DNA of 64,000 bases from Agapanthus africanus. Lineage: Eukaryota > Streptophyta > Magnoliopsida > Asparagales > Amaryllidaceae. Where the stretch lies: NCBI GenBank assembly GCA_030015575.1, contig CM057339.1, positions 775,760,809 through 775,824,808 of the forward strand, written 5' to 3'. Positions within the stretch are counted from its first letter, which is position 1, and every line of letters starts with the position of its first letter. Made by a program: the position numbers and the translations under genes. Positions 22,836-31,747 of the stretch are shown here, piece after piece. The notes beneath the pieces were generated by a model, which saw nothing but the letters and a program-made list of their open reading frames with translations, was not told where the DNA came from and did no database searches.

Positions 22836-24638
22836 ATGGTTAACACTGGCGGGTCACAAGTACCTACATTCGGGAGCGATTCTGATGAGGAGCTAGAACT
22901 TGCCCCTCTCTTTAAAGAGTCCACGTCGGGAAAAGAAGAAGAGCCGAAGGTCTGTGAAAATATTCGGCTGCGGAATCGGACGCTGCCTGAAAAGAACCAC
23001 GGACCATTGAACAGAAAAGATAAAGGGAAAGAAAAGGTCTCTGAAGATATCGTCTTAGATGACCAAGTTCTGGAGGAGCTAAGCGCCACCAACCCGCCGA
23101 AGAAGAATAAGGTGGATTACAACGTCTTAGCATATCTGAGGAAGCTGCCCTCACAGCTCAGCATTCTTGACGCCCTTTTACTATCAAAAGAGGCGAGAGA
23201 TTCGTTGATTAAGGCACTCCAAGATCCGGAACAATTCCAAGCATGCCTGGCCGAGGAAAAGATGAAGGATGAATTGGAGGAAGTGCACACGGCCGATGTC
23301 ACTTTCGGCGACGAGGACCTTCTCCTTGGGACTTGCGAACACAATCGCCCCCTCTATGTCTCAGGATACTACCACAATATTAAGATAGGCAAAATCCTGA
23401 TCGACAATGGATCCTCCGTTAATCTCCTCAACGTGCGGGTGTTGAAAGAAATCTGTATGAGCGTCCAGCACCTTGCTCGTGACAAGATCACCATCTCCGG
23501 GTTCGACTCCCAGTCATCAAGAACTCTTGGGTCTGTGATACCGACGCTACGCTTCGGGCTACTCGTCACGGACATTAAGTTCCACGTCATAGACGCCAAG
23601 ACATGCTACAACGCTTTGCTCGGCCGGCCATGGTTACACGAGTACAACATCATCCCTTCTACACAACATCAGTGTATGAAGTATTTTAAGGATGGTTTTG
23701 AGTATACCGTGACGGGAGAACTGAACCCGTTCTCTGTCAACGAGGTCCGCAAATACAAAGATGCCAAATATTTCTTACCGGATTTCGAAGATACGGAGAA
23801 GTGTCACAAACCGGAGAATAAAGCTAACGCTACCATCCCTGTCTTCGGCAGTGATACTGAGGAGGAAGAGGATATAGTTTATTCGGGTCCGTCCCAACAC
23901 AACAAGCCGGGACCATCGGCTCCTACATTGATCTTTGGCAACGACTCGGAAGATGAAGTCCATGCTGTATTCCCTGCTCGTCTTTCAATACGAACGTCCG
24001 CTGACGAAGAGCAAAGTCTACAAGTCGCCATAGTACTGCTTAAACACCATAAAGAACTGGATGCACTTAATATTTACAATGTAGAAGAGCTGCAAACGTT
24101 CTATATCCCTCCCAGGCGAGAAAGCGAGAAAGCAATTTTGTTCTACCGCTCTGAAGAAACCAAGGTGGAAAAAGAAATCTGGCATGGCGCGGATCCTACG
24201 CTCGACAGGCTTCAGCCTATCCGTCTCCCCAGATATTATACGGAAGGTTTGAAAAAGCTGCTGAAACACCAGGGGATATCCTTCAAGCAGACCGTTCGAA
24301 AAGCCAAGTTCTATGATAAAGTCTGGAACGTTCCCGGGACTCAACGCAAATTGCCTAACGGGAGAATGGAGATGAAAGAACTCGGATACATCCAGTCAAA
24401 GAAACGGGAGCTACTAAACAGCTGTTACGTCATGTATGACTTCGATGAAAAAGCAGATGCTCAATGGGAGGACGCTAATCCTAAGCCCGTGAAAGTTCCA
24501 GATGCAAAAGTGCCCAGTCCGTCGTTCGAAGAACAAATGGACAAGCTTATAAGGGAATCAGGTCAAAAAGTCCGAGACGATCATAACCGCGAAATGGTCA
24601 TCTACGAGAAAGCCAGAACGCAACGCCTTCTCCAATAG
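22836..24638 (+). CDS. Aspartic protease region (element A)
   Basis: This stretch stays in the gag frame. After an acidic, charged linker comes the protease at about 23360-23700: I-L-I-D-N-G-S-S-V with the catalytic Asp codon at 23403, the conserved S-G-F stretch and the A-L-L-G-R-P-W motif. The enzyme would cut the gag-pol polyprotein in the particle. D-N-G in place of D-[ST]-G is shared with element B and is found in several plant Ty3/gypsy proteases. A long tail without recognised domain follows, ending at a TAG (24636) where B has CAG. Confidence 0.85.
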   Translation: MVNTGGSQVPTFGSDSDEELELAPLFKESTSGKEEEPKVCENIRLRNRTLPEKNHGPLNRKDKGKEKVSEDIVLDDQVLEELSATNPPKKNKVDYNVLAYLRKLPSQLSILDALLLSKEARDSLIKALQDPEQFQACLAEEKMKDELEEVHTADVTFGDEDLLLGTCEHNRPLYVSGYYHNIKIGKILIDNGSSVNLLNVRVLKEICMSVQHLARDKITISGFDSQSSRTLGSVIPTLRFGLLVTDIKFHVIDAKTCYNALLGRPWLHEYNIIPSTQHQCMKYFKDGFEYTVTGELNPFSVNEVRKYKDAKYFLPDFEDTEKCHKPENKANATIPVFGSDTEEEEDIVYSGPSQHNKPGPSAPTLIFGNDSEDEVHAVFPARLSIRTSADEEQSLQVAIVLLKHHKELDALNIYNVEELQTFYIPPRRESEKAILFYRSEETKVEKEIWHGADPTLDRLQPIRLPRYYTEGLKKLLKHQGISFKQTVRKAKFYDKVWNVPGTQRKLPNGRMEMKELGYIQSKKRELLNSCYVMYDFDEKADAQWEDANPKPVKVPDAKVPSPSFEEQMDKLIRESGQKVRDDHNREMVIYEKARTQRLLQ

Positions 24639-26174
24639 GCTGTGAAAGATGAAAAGGCTGCTCCCTGTCAACCTGTTATAAAGAAGGCTCGGCGCAAAAG
24701 CAGAAATAAGTCGAAAGGCCAAAAAGACGCTCAACAACAACAAAGCAGGGCTAAGAAGCCACGCAAACGGGAGTCGAGCGTCATTGATCTATCCCTCATG
24801 AAGAAAATGGGTCGAGCGTACTCATTTCCTCGGGATAAGACGAAGAAGATACTTGACCTTGCTCTAAAATATCAAATGCTTACATTGCCGGAGTCTAAAC
24901 ATCCCGAACGAGCGGGCGAAGTCTCACACCCGGACTATTGCTCTTACCATCGAGTAATAGGGCACCCTCTCGAGGACTGCTTCACCTTCAAGAATTGGGT
25001 CGAAGATTAGTACCAGCTCGGCAAGTTCGCTCTGTCTGACAACTGGAAGGTAACCCCGCCACAGAAGCACGAGCCCAAGGTCATGAAAGAAGAACCGGTT
25101 CCATATGGGGATTGGAAGCGAATTCGCACCTGTCACATGATTACGATATTAAAAGAAGAGCCCGAGGACATAGATGAGCTCCCTTGGTGCTTCGAAAACA
25201 GCAGCGACGAGATAATCTCAGAATTCCCACCAGCGCCAAAAGAGCTGGAAGATGGAATCCATACCACTGCAGATAACCTCAAGAAGATTGAGTTGGGGAT
25301 GGCAAACGATCCACGACCGACATTCATTAGCGAGTTACTATCTGAAGAAAGGGTAGCTGCGTTAAAGGATGTGCTTCTGCAGCATAGAGATTGCTTCGCG
25401 TGGAACTATTCCGAAATGCCGGGACTAGATCCAGAAATTGCTGTGCACAGATTGGCGATATCCCCGGACGTCAAACCAGTCAAGCAGGCACCGAGAAAGA
25501 TGCGGCTCAAGCTTGAAATGAGCATCAACGCCGAAGTCAAGAAGTTAATCGACTCTGGCTTCATCCGGGAAGTTCAATACCCTGAATGGATCGCCAACAT
25601 CGTCCCGGTGATGAAGAAAAATGGGACAGTGCGCATATGTGTAGACTTCTGGGATCTTAATAAAGCTTGCCCGAAGGACGATTTCCCAGTGCCAGTCACC
25701 GAACTGATGATAGACAATACGTCCACTCACGAGGTTTTCTCCTTCATGGACGGCTCATCGGGGTATAACCAGATAAAGATGCATCCCGAAGACCAGAAGC
25801 ATACCGCTTTCAGGACTCCTCTGGGTATATTCTGCTACAAGGTAATGCCCTTCGGTTTAAAGAACGCCCGTGCCACCTACCAAAGGGCCATGACGAAGAT
25901 CTTCGATGACCTTATACATGAAATCGTCGAATGTTATATCGACGATCTTGTGGTTAAAAGCAAATCATACGAGGAACATCTCGAGCATCTGAAGACCGTA
26001 TTTCAACGCCTTCGACAATACAACTTGAAAATGAACCCGCTCAAGTGTGCATTCGGAGTTTCCTCAGGCAAATTCCTGGGATTCATTGTTCGACACCGAG
26101 GTATTGAAATAGATCCGTTAAAGATCAAAGCGATCATGGAAATGCCTCCGTCGAGAACTCTCAAACAGTTGTGA
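24639..26174 (+). CDS. Linker finger and reverse transcriptase (element A)
   Basis: The frame continues after the TAG. A third C-x2-H-x4-H-x4-C finger lies at 24939-24980, followed by a second TAG at 25008 (CAG in B). Reverse transcriptase spans about 25440-26170 and copies element RNA into DNA. Landmarks are the fingers region with C-V-D-F, L-N-K-A-C-P, S-G-Y-N-Q-I, F-C-Y-K-V-M-P-F-G-L-K-N-A and the catalytic Y-I-D-D at 25935-25946. The usual Arg in D-F-R-x-L-N is Trp (TGG at 25650; B has Arg), a C-to-T change likely to harm the enzyme. A TGA at 26172 ends the segment where B has CGG. Confidence 0.92.
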
Positions 26175-27449
26175 TCCCTCCAAGGGAATCTCGCATACAT
26201 ACGGCGATTTATAGCCAACCTTTCAGGCAAGTGCCGTCCTTACAGCCACCTGATGAAGAAGGGAACCCCGTTCGTCTGGGATCGCAAATGCCAAGACGCA
26301 CTAGACGAAATCAAACAATACCTGCAGAACCCGCCGGTGTTGGCTACTCCGGTTAAGGGAAAACCCCTCATTCTTTATACAACCGCCTTCGAAGGTTCCT
26401 TAGGCGCATTATGGGTACAAGAGAACGATCAAGGGAAAGAAAGAGCACTCTACTACTTAAGTCGAGTTCTGCTGGGGGCAGAAAGCAACTACTCCCCCAT
26501 TGAAAAACACTGCCTGGCATTGATCTTTGCGATAACAAAGCTCAGGCACTATGCGTTGGCGCATGAAGTCCGTCTCATTTCAAAGGTGGACCCCCTTAAA
26601 TACTTGATGTCAAAGGCCATATTGACGGGACGACTCGCTAAATGGGCCCTACTCTTGATGGAGTTCTTGATAATGTATCAACCTCTCAAAGCAGTGAAAG
26701 GCCAGGCCATCGCCGACTTCCTTGCTGAGTATCCGATACCCGCCGATTCTCCTCTGAATTGCGATCTTCCAGACGAACATGTGTTTGATGCGATCGACGG
26801 TGATAATATCCGATGGGAGCTTTATTTCGACGGGGCATCTTCCATGAAAAAGCGCAAACAAAATACCCCTATAATCAAATCGGGGGTAGGACTCATCTTT
26901 ATAACTCTACAAGGAGGGATAATGCGCTACGCGTTCTCCCTAACAGAGCCGAGGACAAATAACGAAGCCGAATATGAAGCTCTGATAGCAGGCCTTAAGA
27001 TCGCCATTGACATGGGAATTGAAAACCTCCTCATATACGGGGATTCTCAACTTGTCGTTAGTCAAGTAAACGGCGACTACCAAACGTGCAAGCCAGAATT
27101 GGTGAAATACGGTGAAAAGGTGCAACAACTGTTGACCCGAATTCCCTCTTATACTTTGGAGAACATACCGCGTGCGGAAAATAGCAAAGCAGACGCGTTG
27201 GCCAAACTTGCTAAAGAACTGGCTGACGAGAACCTCGACGACGTTAGAATCGTGGTACAAAGCCGTCGAGTTCTTGCCCCAGCAGAAATATCTCCGGAAT
27301 CATCCGAAGAAAAGGAAACGACTGAGCGAATGGCTCTGCAAATAAAAGATTGGGAAAATACCAAGGATTGGAGAGAAGTCTTCATAGATTACTTCAAGTC
27401 CCACCGAATGCCTGAAGAAGCGTCCACAAGACATCAGCTCATGAAATGA
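26175..27449 (+). CDS. RNase H plus archaeal-type RNase H (element A)
   Basis: The first half (about 26330-26740) is the connection/RNase H usual for Ty3/gypsy elements, with Y-S-P-I-E-K-H-C-L-A-L and L-x-K-W-A motifs. The second half (about 26810-27200) is a separate RNase H with its own catalytic set: Y-F-D-G-A-S-S (Asp codon 26829), N-N-E-A-E-Y-E-A-L, Y-G-D-S-Q-L-V and S-K-A-D-A-L-A. A second, archaeal-type RNase H before integrase is the mark of the Tat group. It removes the RNA strand during reverse transcription. A TGA at 27447 closes the segment. Element B has a TGA at exactly the same codon. Confidence 0.92.
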   Translation, partial: SLQGNLAYIRRFIANLSGKCRPYSHLMKKGTPFVWDRKCQDALDEIKQYLQNPPVLATPVKGKPLILYTTAFEGSLGALWVQENDQGKERALYYLSRVLLGAESNYSPIEKHCLALIFAITKLRHYALAHEVRLISKVDPLKYLMSKAILTGRLAKWALLLMEFLIMYQPLKAVKGQAIADFLAEYPIPADSPLNCDLPDEHVFDAIDGDNIRWELYFDGASSMKKRKQNTPIIKSGVGLIFITLQGGIMRYAFSLTEPRTNNEAEYEALIAGLKIAIDMGIENLLIYGDSQLVVSQVNGDYQTCKPELVKYGEKVQQLLTRIPSYTLENIPRAENSKADALAKLAKELADENLDDVRIVVQSRRVLAPAEISPESSEEKETTERMALQIKDWENTKDWREVFIDYFKSHRMPEEASTRHQLMK

Positions 27450-28619
27450 GCTCTGTCTTTCACCTTCGTCAATGATACTCTGTACAAGAGGTCATTTGAT
27501 TCTCTGTGGCTGAGATGCTTAGGACCTGACAAAGCGAAAAGGGTCGTCCAAGAAGTTCACGACGGACTCTGCGGTTCTCACCAAGCGGGCCCAAAGATGA
27601 AGTTGAAGATAAAACGGATGGGCTACTACTGGCCCACGATGATCCATGACTGCCTCGAATATGCGAAGCAATACCACTCATGCCAAATTCATGGGGACTT
27701 CATCCACCAGCATCCAAATCCACTATATCCAACGGTGGGTAGCTGGCCATTTGAAATGTGGGGGACTGATATAGTCGGCCCCATCGAACCAGCATCGTCT
27801 AGAGGACATCGTTTCATCCTAGCAATGACTGACTACTTCTCTAAATGGGCAGAAGCGATACCGTTAAGAGAAGTGAAGACGGAAAATATCCTCCACTTCT
27901 TCAAGACGCACGTCATATATCGGTTTGGAACTCCGCGACGGATCATCTCCGATAACGGGCCAGCTTACAGAAGCCACAAGATCAGTCGCTTCGCGCAACA
28001 GCATAATATAGACTGGAGATATTCTTCAATTTACAATCCGCGAGCTAATGGTCTAGCTGAAGCCTTCAACAAGACCTTGAAAAAGATCATAAAGAAAACG
28101 GTGTCTCGAAATAAGAAAGACTGGCACGAAAGACTGCAAGAAGCTCTTTGGGCATATCAAACTACGTTCAAGACGGCCACGAACACAACGCCGTACGCGT
28201 TGGTGTTCGGTATAGAAACAGTACTCCCCCTCGAGATAGAGTTACCCTCTCTACGAGTGGCAGTCCACTACGAGCTAACGGACGAAGAAAATGCTCACCT
28301 TCGGCTTGAGGAGCTTGATGCCCTTGAAGAAACACGGCTCATAGCGCAACAAAATCTGGAAGCTTATAAAGCAAAGATGACGCGCTCATACGAAAGATTG
28401 ACCCGACCGAGGACATTCCGCCAAGGCGAACTCGTGCTAGTGGTCAAAAGGCCTATGATCCCCAATCGCGCTAAGCGAGAAAAATTCGAGCCAAACTATG
28501 AAGGCCCGTACATCATAGATAAAGTTTACCAGGGTGGGGCCTATCTACTCATGGACATGCACGGTGAAAGGCCTTTCAGGCCGATAAACGGTCGCTTCCT
28601 AAAGAAATACTATGCTTAA
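27450..28619 (+). CDS. Integrase (element A)
   Basis: Integrase inserts the cDNA into the host genome. The zinc-binding N-terminus has H-D-G and G-S-H, but the first Cys of the C-x2-C pair is Tyr (TAC at 27672; B keeps Cys), so zinc binding is probably lost. The catalytic core is intact: Asp in G-T-D-I-V-G-P (27768), Asp in S-D-N-G-P-A-Y (27951) and Glu in G-L-A-E-A-F-N (28059). The C-terminal part has the G-P-Y-I-I and R-F-L-K-K-Y-Y-A ends, and the stop is TAA at 28617. No chromodomain is visible, as expected for Tat elements. Confidence 0.92.
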   Translation, partial: ALSFTFVNDTLYKRSFDSLWLRCLGPDKAKRVVQEVHDGLCGSHQAGPKMKLKIKRMGYYWPTMIHDCLEYAKQYHSCQIHGDFIHQHPNPLYPTVGSWPFEMWGTDIVGPIEPASSRGHRFILAMTDYFSKWAEAIPLREVKTENILHFFKTHVIYRFGTPRRIISDNGPAYRSHKISRFAQQHNIDWRYSSIYNPRANGLAEAFNKTLKKIIKKTVSRNKKDWHERLQEALWAYQTTFKTATNTTPYALVFGIETVLPLEIELPSLRVAVHYELTDEENAHLRLEELDALEETRLIAQQNLEAYKAKMTRSYERLTRPRTFRQGELVLVVKRPMIPNRAKREKFEPNYEGPYIIDKVYQGGAYLLMDMHGERPFRPINGRFLKKYYA

Positions 28620-29139
28620 TGAGCCACAGCCTAGGTCAATGATAGATGACGACGACTATGTCCGCTCGCTATCTTCCTAAGCTCAAGCTCTATAAAAAGT
28701 AGTCGGCCTTCTCCATGACGGACCGAAACGTCCTTAAACTAACGACGGACCGAAATGTCCTTAAACTAATAGCAGACCGAAACGTCTTTAAACTACTACC
28801 GCAGTATCTTTAGGCTGACAAGATATAAAAAAATATATATAAAAATAATAAAAAAAATAAATAAAAACGGTATGTCCATAAGCAAAAAAGGGCACGGATG
28901 AAAACCCGAAAGGGCGCCGTGAGTAAAAACAGCAGGGCTACCGGCAAGTGTTCGTGAAAACCCGAAAGGGCGCGACCTCGTAAAAAAAATATATATAAAA
29001 ATAAAAAGAATAAAAAAAAACGGTATGTCCATGAGCATAATGAGCACGGATGAAAACCCGAAAGGGCTCCGTGAGTAAAAACAGCAGGGCTACCGGTGAG
29101 TGTTTGTGAAAACCCGAAAGGGCGCAACCTCGTTAAAAG
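28620..29139. repeat. 3' region of A: LTR-like motif and 153-bp duplication
   Basis: No gene. 28715-28790 holds three GGACCGAAA-type hairpin units like those of the LTR. From 28868 and 29021 the same block occurs twice (153-bp offset): CGGTATGTCC, GCACGGATGAAAACCCGAAA, CAGCAGGGCTACCGG and GTGAAAACCCGAAAGG. Element B has one inverted copy at about 45500-45610. Confidence 0.75.
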
Positions 29140-29690
29140 ACAATTATAGGGTCCTCTCGACCTTGTAAGGAGAAACCACCCGCGTGAGATCCTTACGACT
29201 CACAAGGGAGCAACACACTTAGGGATCCTCATGATGCCTAGGGAGAAAATACACTTGCGAGATCCTCACGACTCGTAAGGAGAACTCTCTTATGGGACCC
29301 TCACGGCTCATAAGATTTGAAAGTCTTAAGTTACAGAGACCTAAACCTGTGCTTAAGCAACCCCCACAACCTTCGATATTGCCCTACAAGTGGCTCAATA
29401 CTGGCCCTTGTATACAATCCACGGGCGCGAATAAACAGTTCCCTAACCAAGTCCCATCCGAGATTGGGGATATGTCCGCATGGTAAACAACCCTTGTAAA
29501 TCCTCTCGATTTATGAGGAGAAAACCCTACTGTAGGATCCTTACGACTTACAGAGGAAACGAACACTTAGGAATCCTCACGAGTCCTAAGGAGAAAATAC
29601 ACCTACAGGATCCTCACGACTTGTAGGGAGAAATAACTTCGTGAAACCCTTACGGCTCATGAAGTCAAAAGCCTTAGCCGACAGGACCCT
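29140..29690. repeat. Hairpin array with ATCCTCACGA core (A, first block)
   Basis: About eleven units, roughly 45-55 bp apart, contain a core near ATCC-T[CT]A-CGA flanked by inverted arms that differ from unit to unit. Examples: CTTATG/CATAAG at about 29290-29315, CTTAGGA/TCCTAAG at about 29567-29591, CCTACA/TGTAGG near 29600-29630. Linkers are GGAGAAAA-like. Two LTR-end-like fragments with GTATACAATCCACGGGC interrupt the array (near 29410). Confidence 0.8.
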
Positions 29691-29825
29691 AACCCTGGTC
29701 GCTAAGCCACCTTTGTTCGACATCGACAGAGGCAGATGATGATTCGCTCCTGGTAATATCCCAGTTGTAGCGGTGCTGATGCCGAAATCGGTTTACAGCG
29801 AAAAGCCAATAGGCCGCACATGCAT

Positions 29826-30030
29826 ACGAAATAGCCGAAATGATAGGGCAACTTGCAATAAAAAGCAGCAAGTAAAAATGTATGCATGCAAAATAGCCGA
29901 AATGATTGGGCAACTCGCAATAAAAAGCAGCGAGTAAAAATAAAATAAATAGCCGAAATGATTGGGCACCGCTAAAAATAGCCGAAATGATTGGGCAATC
30001 GCAACCTCCGCGATATAAAAGCTGAAATGA
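29826..30030. repeat. AGCCGAAATGATTGGGCA repeats with variable stems (A)
   Basis: Five copies of AGCCGAAATGATTGGGCA or a close variant lie at about 29832, 29893, 29950, 29979 and 30008. Between them AATAAAAAGCA is flanked by CTTGC/GCAAG in one unit and CTCGC/GCGAG in another. A longer stem CTCCGCGAT/ATCGCGGAG spans 30006-30045. Element B keeps the same motif inverted at 44580-44815. Confidence 0.8.
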
Positions 30031-30218
30031 TAGAGCATCGCGGAGATAAAACAAAAAAAATGATGATAAAACTTTGGCCTTACAATTAAGATTACATCGA
30101 TCCCTGTATACAATCCAAGGGCGTAAACGAAGAGGGAACCATACTTCCCCAGCAGGCTTCGCCAGAAAATGAAGTCAAATCTCAACAGTTCGTCCCAACG
30201 CCGACGAAACCAGTGTCT

Positions 30219-31110
30219 TCAGCAAATTCCTCGACTCACGGATACAAACACTCCTTAACGAGATCCTCCTGATTCGCGTCGACTCGCAGAGCCACCAGTG
30301 CCTCCGTGGGAAATCCTCGACTCGTTTCAAACCCCAAGGAAACAAATAATCCTTGGCGCTTGGGAAACAAATAATCCCTAGCAAACTCTTCGACTCACGG
30401 ATACAAACACTCCTTGATGAGAGCCTCCTGATTCGCGTCGACTCGCAGAGCCACCAGTGCCTCCGTGGGAAATCCTCGACTCGTTTCAAACCCCAAGGAA
30501 ACAAATAATCCTTGGCGCTTGGGCAACAAATAATCCCTAGCAAACTCCTCGACTCACGGATACAAACACTCCTTGACGAGAGCCTCCTGATTCGCGTCGA
30601 CTCGCAGAGCCACCAGTGCCTCCGTGGGAAATCCTCGACTCGTTTCAAACCCCAAGGAAACAAATAATCCTTGGCGCTTGGGAAACAAATAATCCCTAGC
30701 AAACTCCTCGACTCACGGATACAAACACTCCTTGACGAGAGCCTCCTGATCCGCGTCGACTCGCAGAGCCACCAGTGCCTCCGTGGGGAATCCTCGACTC
30801 GTTTCAAACCCCAAGGAAACAAATAATCCTTGGCGCTTGGGAAATAAATAATCCCTAGCAAACTCCTCGACTCACGGATACAAACACTCCTTGACGAGAG
30901 CCTCCTGATCCGCGTCGACTCGCAGAGCCACCAGTGCCTCCGTGGGGAATCCTCGACTCGTTTCAAACCCCAAGGAAACAAATAATCCTTGGCGCTTGGG
31001 AAACAAATAATCCCTAGCAAACTCCTCGACTCACGGATACAAACACTCCTTGATGAGAGCCTCCTGATTCGCGTCGGCTCGCAGAGAAACTAGTGTCTCC
31101 GCGGGAAATT
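30219..31110. repeat. 159-bp tandem array
   Basis: GATACAAACA recurs at 30241, 30400, 30559, 30718, 30877 and 31036, always 159 bp apart: five full units and a partial sixth, nearly identical. Because 159 is 53 codons, one minus-strand frame stays open for 281 codons; I treat that as a by-product. Each unit contains AACAAATAA twice, once inside CCAAGGA/TCCTTGG and once inside GGGA/TCCC. The 3' regions of Tat elements are known sources of satellite DNA. Confidence 0.92.
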
Positions 31111-31254
31111 CCCGATCCGTCTCAACATGAAAATGAAGCCTCAGGCAGCAGGGACTAAAAAAAACTTGCTTCCTGAACAATGGGACCCTGCAAGTCAATC
31201 CAAAATGGTCTCTTGCATACTATTCACGGGTCTCACTCTCCAAAGTCGAATTTC

Positions 31255-31460
31255 GACGAGGAGGGAAACAACCGCTTGTGGGTCCTCTCGACTCATAAGA
31301 GGGAAAAATTCTCTTATAGGATCCTTACGACTTATAAGAGAAAACCACACTTAGGAATCCTCACGATTCCTAAGGAGAAAACCCACCTACGAGATCCTCT
31401 CGATCCGTAGGGAGAAAAGTCTTTATGAGACCCTCACGGCTTATAGAGTTGAAAAGTCTT
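31255..31460. repeat. Hairpin array with ATCCTCACGA core (A, second block)
   Basis: Five clear units. CTCTTATA/TATAAGAG (31311-31340) and CTTAGGAAT/ATTCCTAAG with loop CCTCACG (31350-31374) are perfect stems. CCTACG/CGTAGG spans 31386-31411. Arms differ fully between neighbours while the middle stays ATCCT[CT][AT]CGA. Confidence 0.85.
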
Positions 31461-31621
31461 AGGCAGCAGATCTGAACCTGCGGCCTAAGCCATCGCTATT
31501 TCTTAAGAAAGTCAGGATACTCGTTCTAATCATCAGTCAACCATGGTTACTAAGGTGGCATGCTGATAATGAAAAAAAAGAAAAGACGGAGAAAATGACA
31601 CATTACAAAAAAGGTGTATCT

Positions 31622-31627
31622 TTTATT
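31622..31627 (-). terminator. Poly(A) signal of the A PMD gene
   Basis: TTTATT on the plus strand is AATAAA on the minus strand, about 120 bp past the stop of the antisense gene. Element B has AATAAA at the equivalent place (42872-42877). An (AT)n run lies between stop and signal (about 31670-31705). Confidence 0.6.
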
Positions 31628-31666
31628 CATAAACTTGATTGGATACAGGATACATTATGTCAAAGA

Positions 31667-31708
<42 letters not shown>

Positions 31709-31747
31709 TCTTTTATCTACAAGCACAAACGATACAAGGATGGATAG

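Noticed and set aside
30175-31020. 281-codon minus-strand open frame
   Set aside because: It is open only because the 159-bp tandem unit is a multiple of three. It repeats the same 53 residues and has no start context or family likeness.
30219-31110. CRISPR-like array of direct repeats
   Set aside because: Units are contiguous 159-bp tandem repeats without unique spacers, in a plant retrotransposon.
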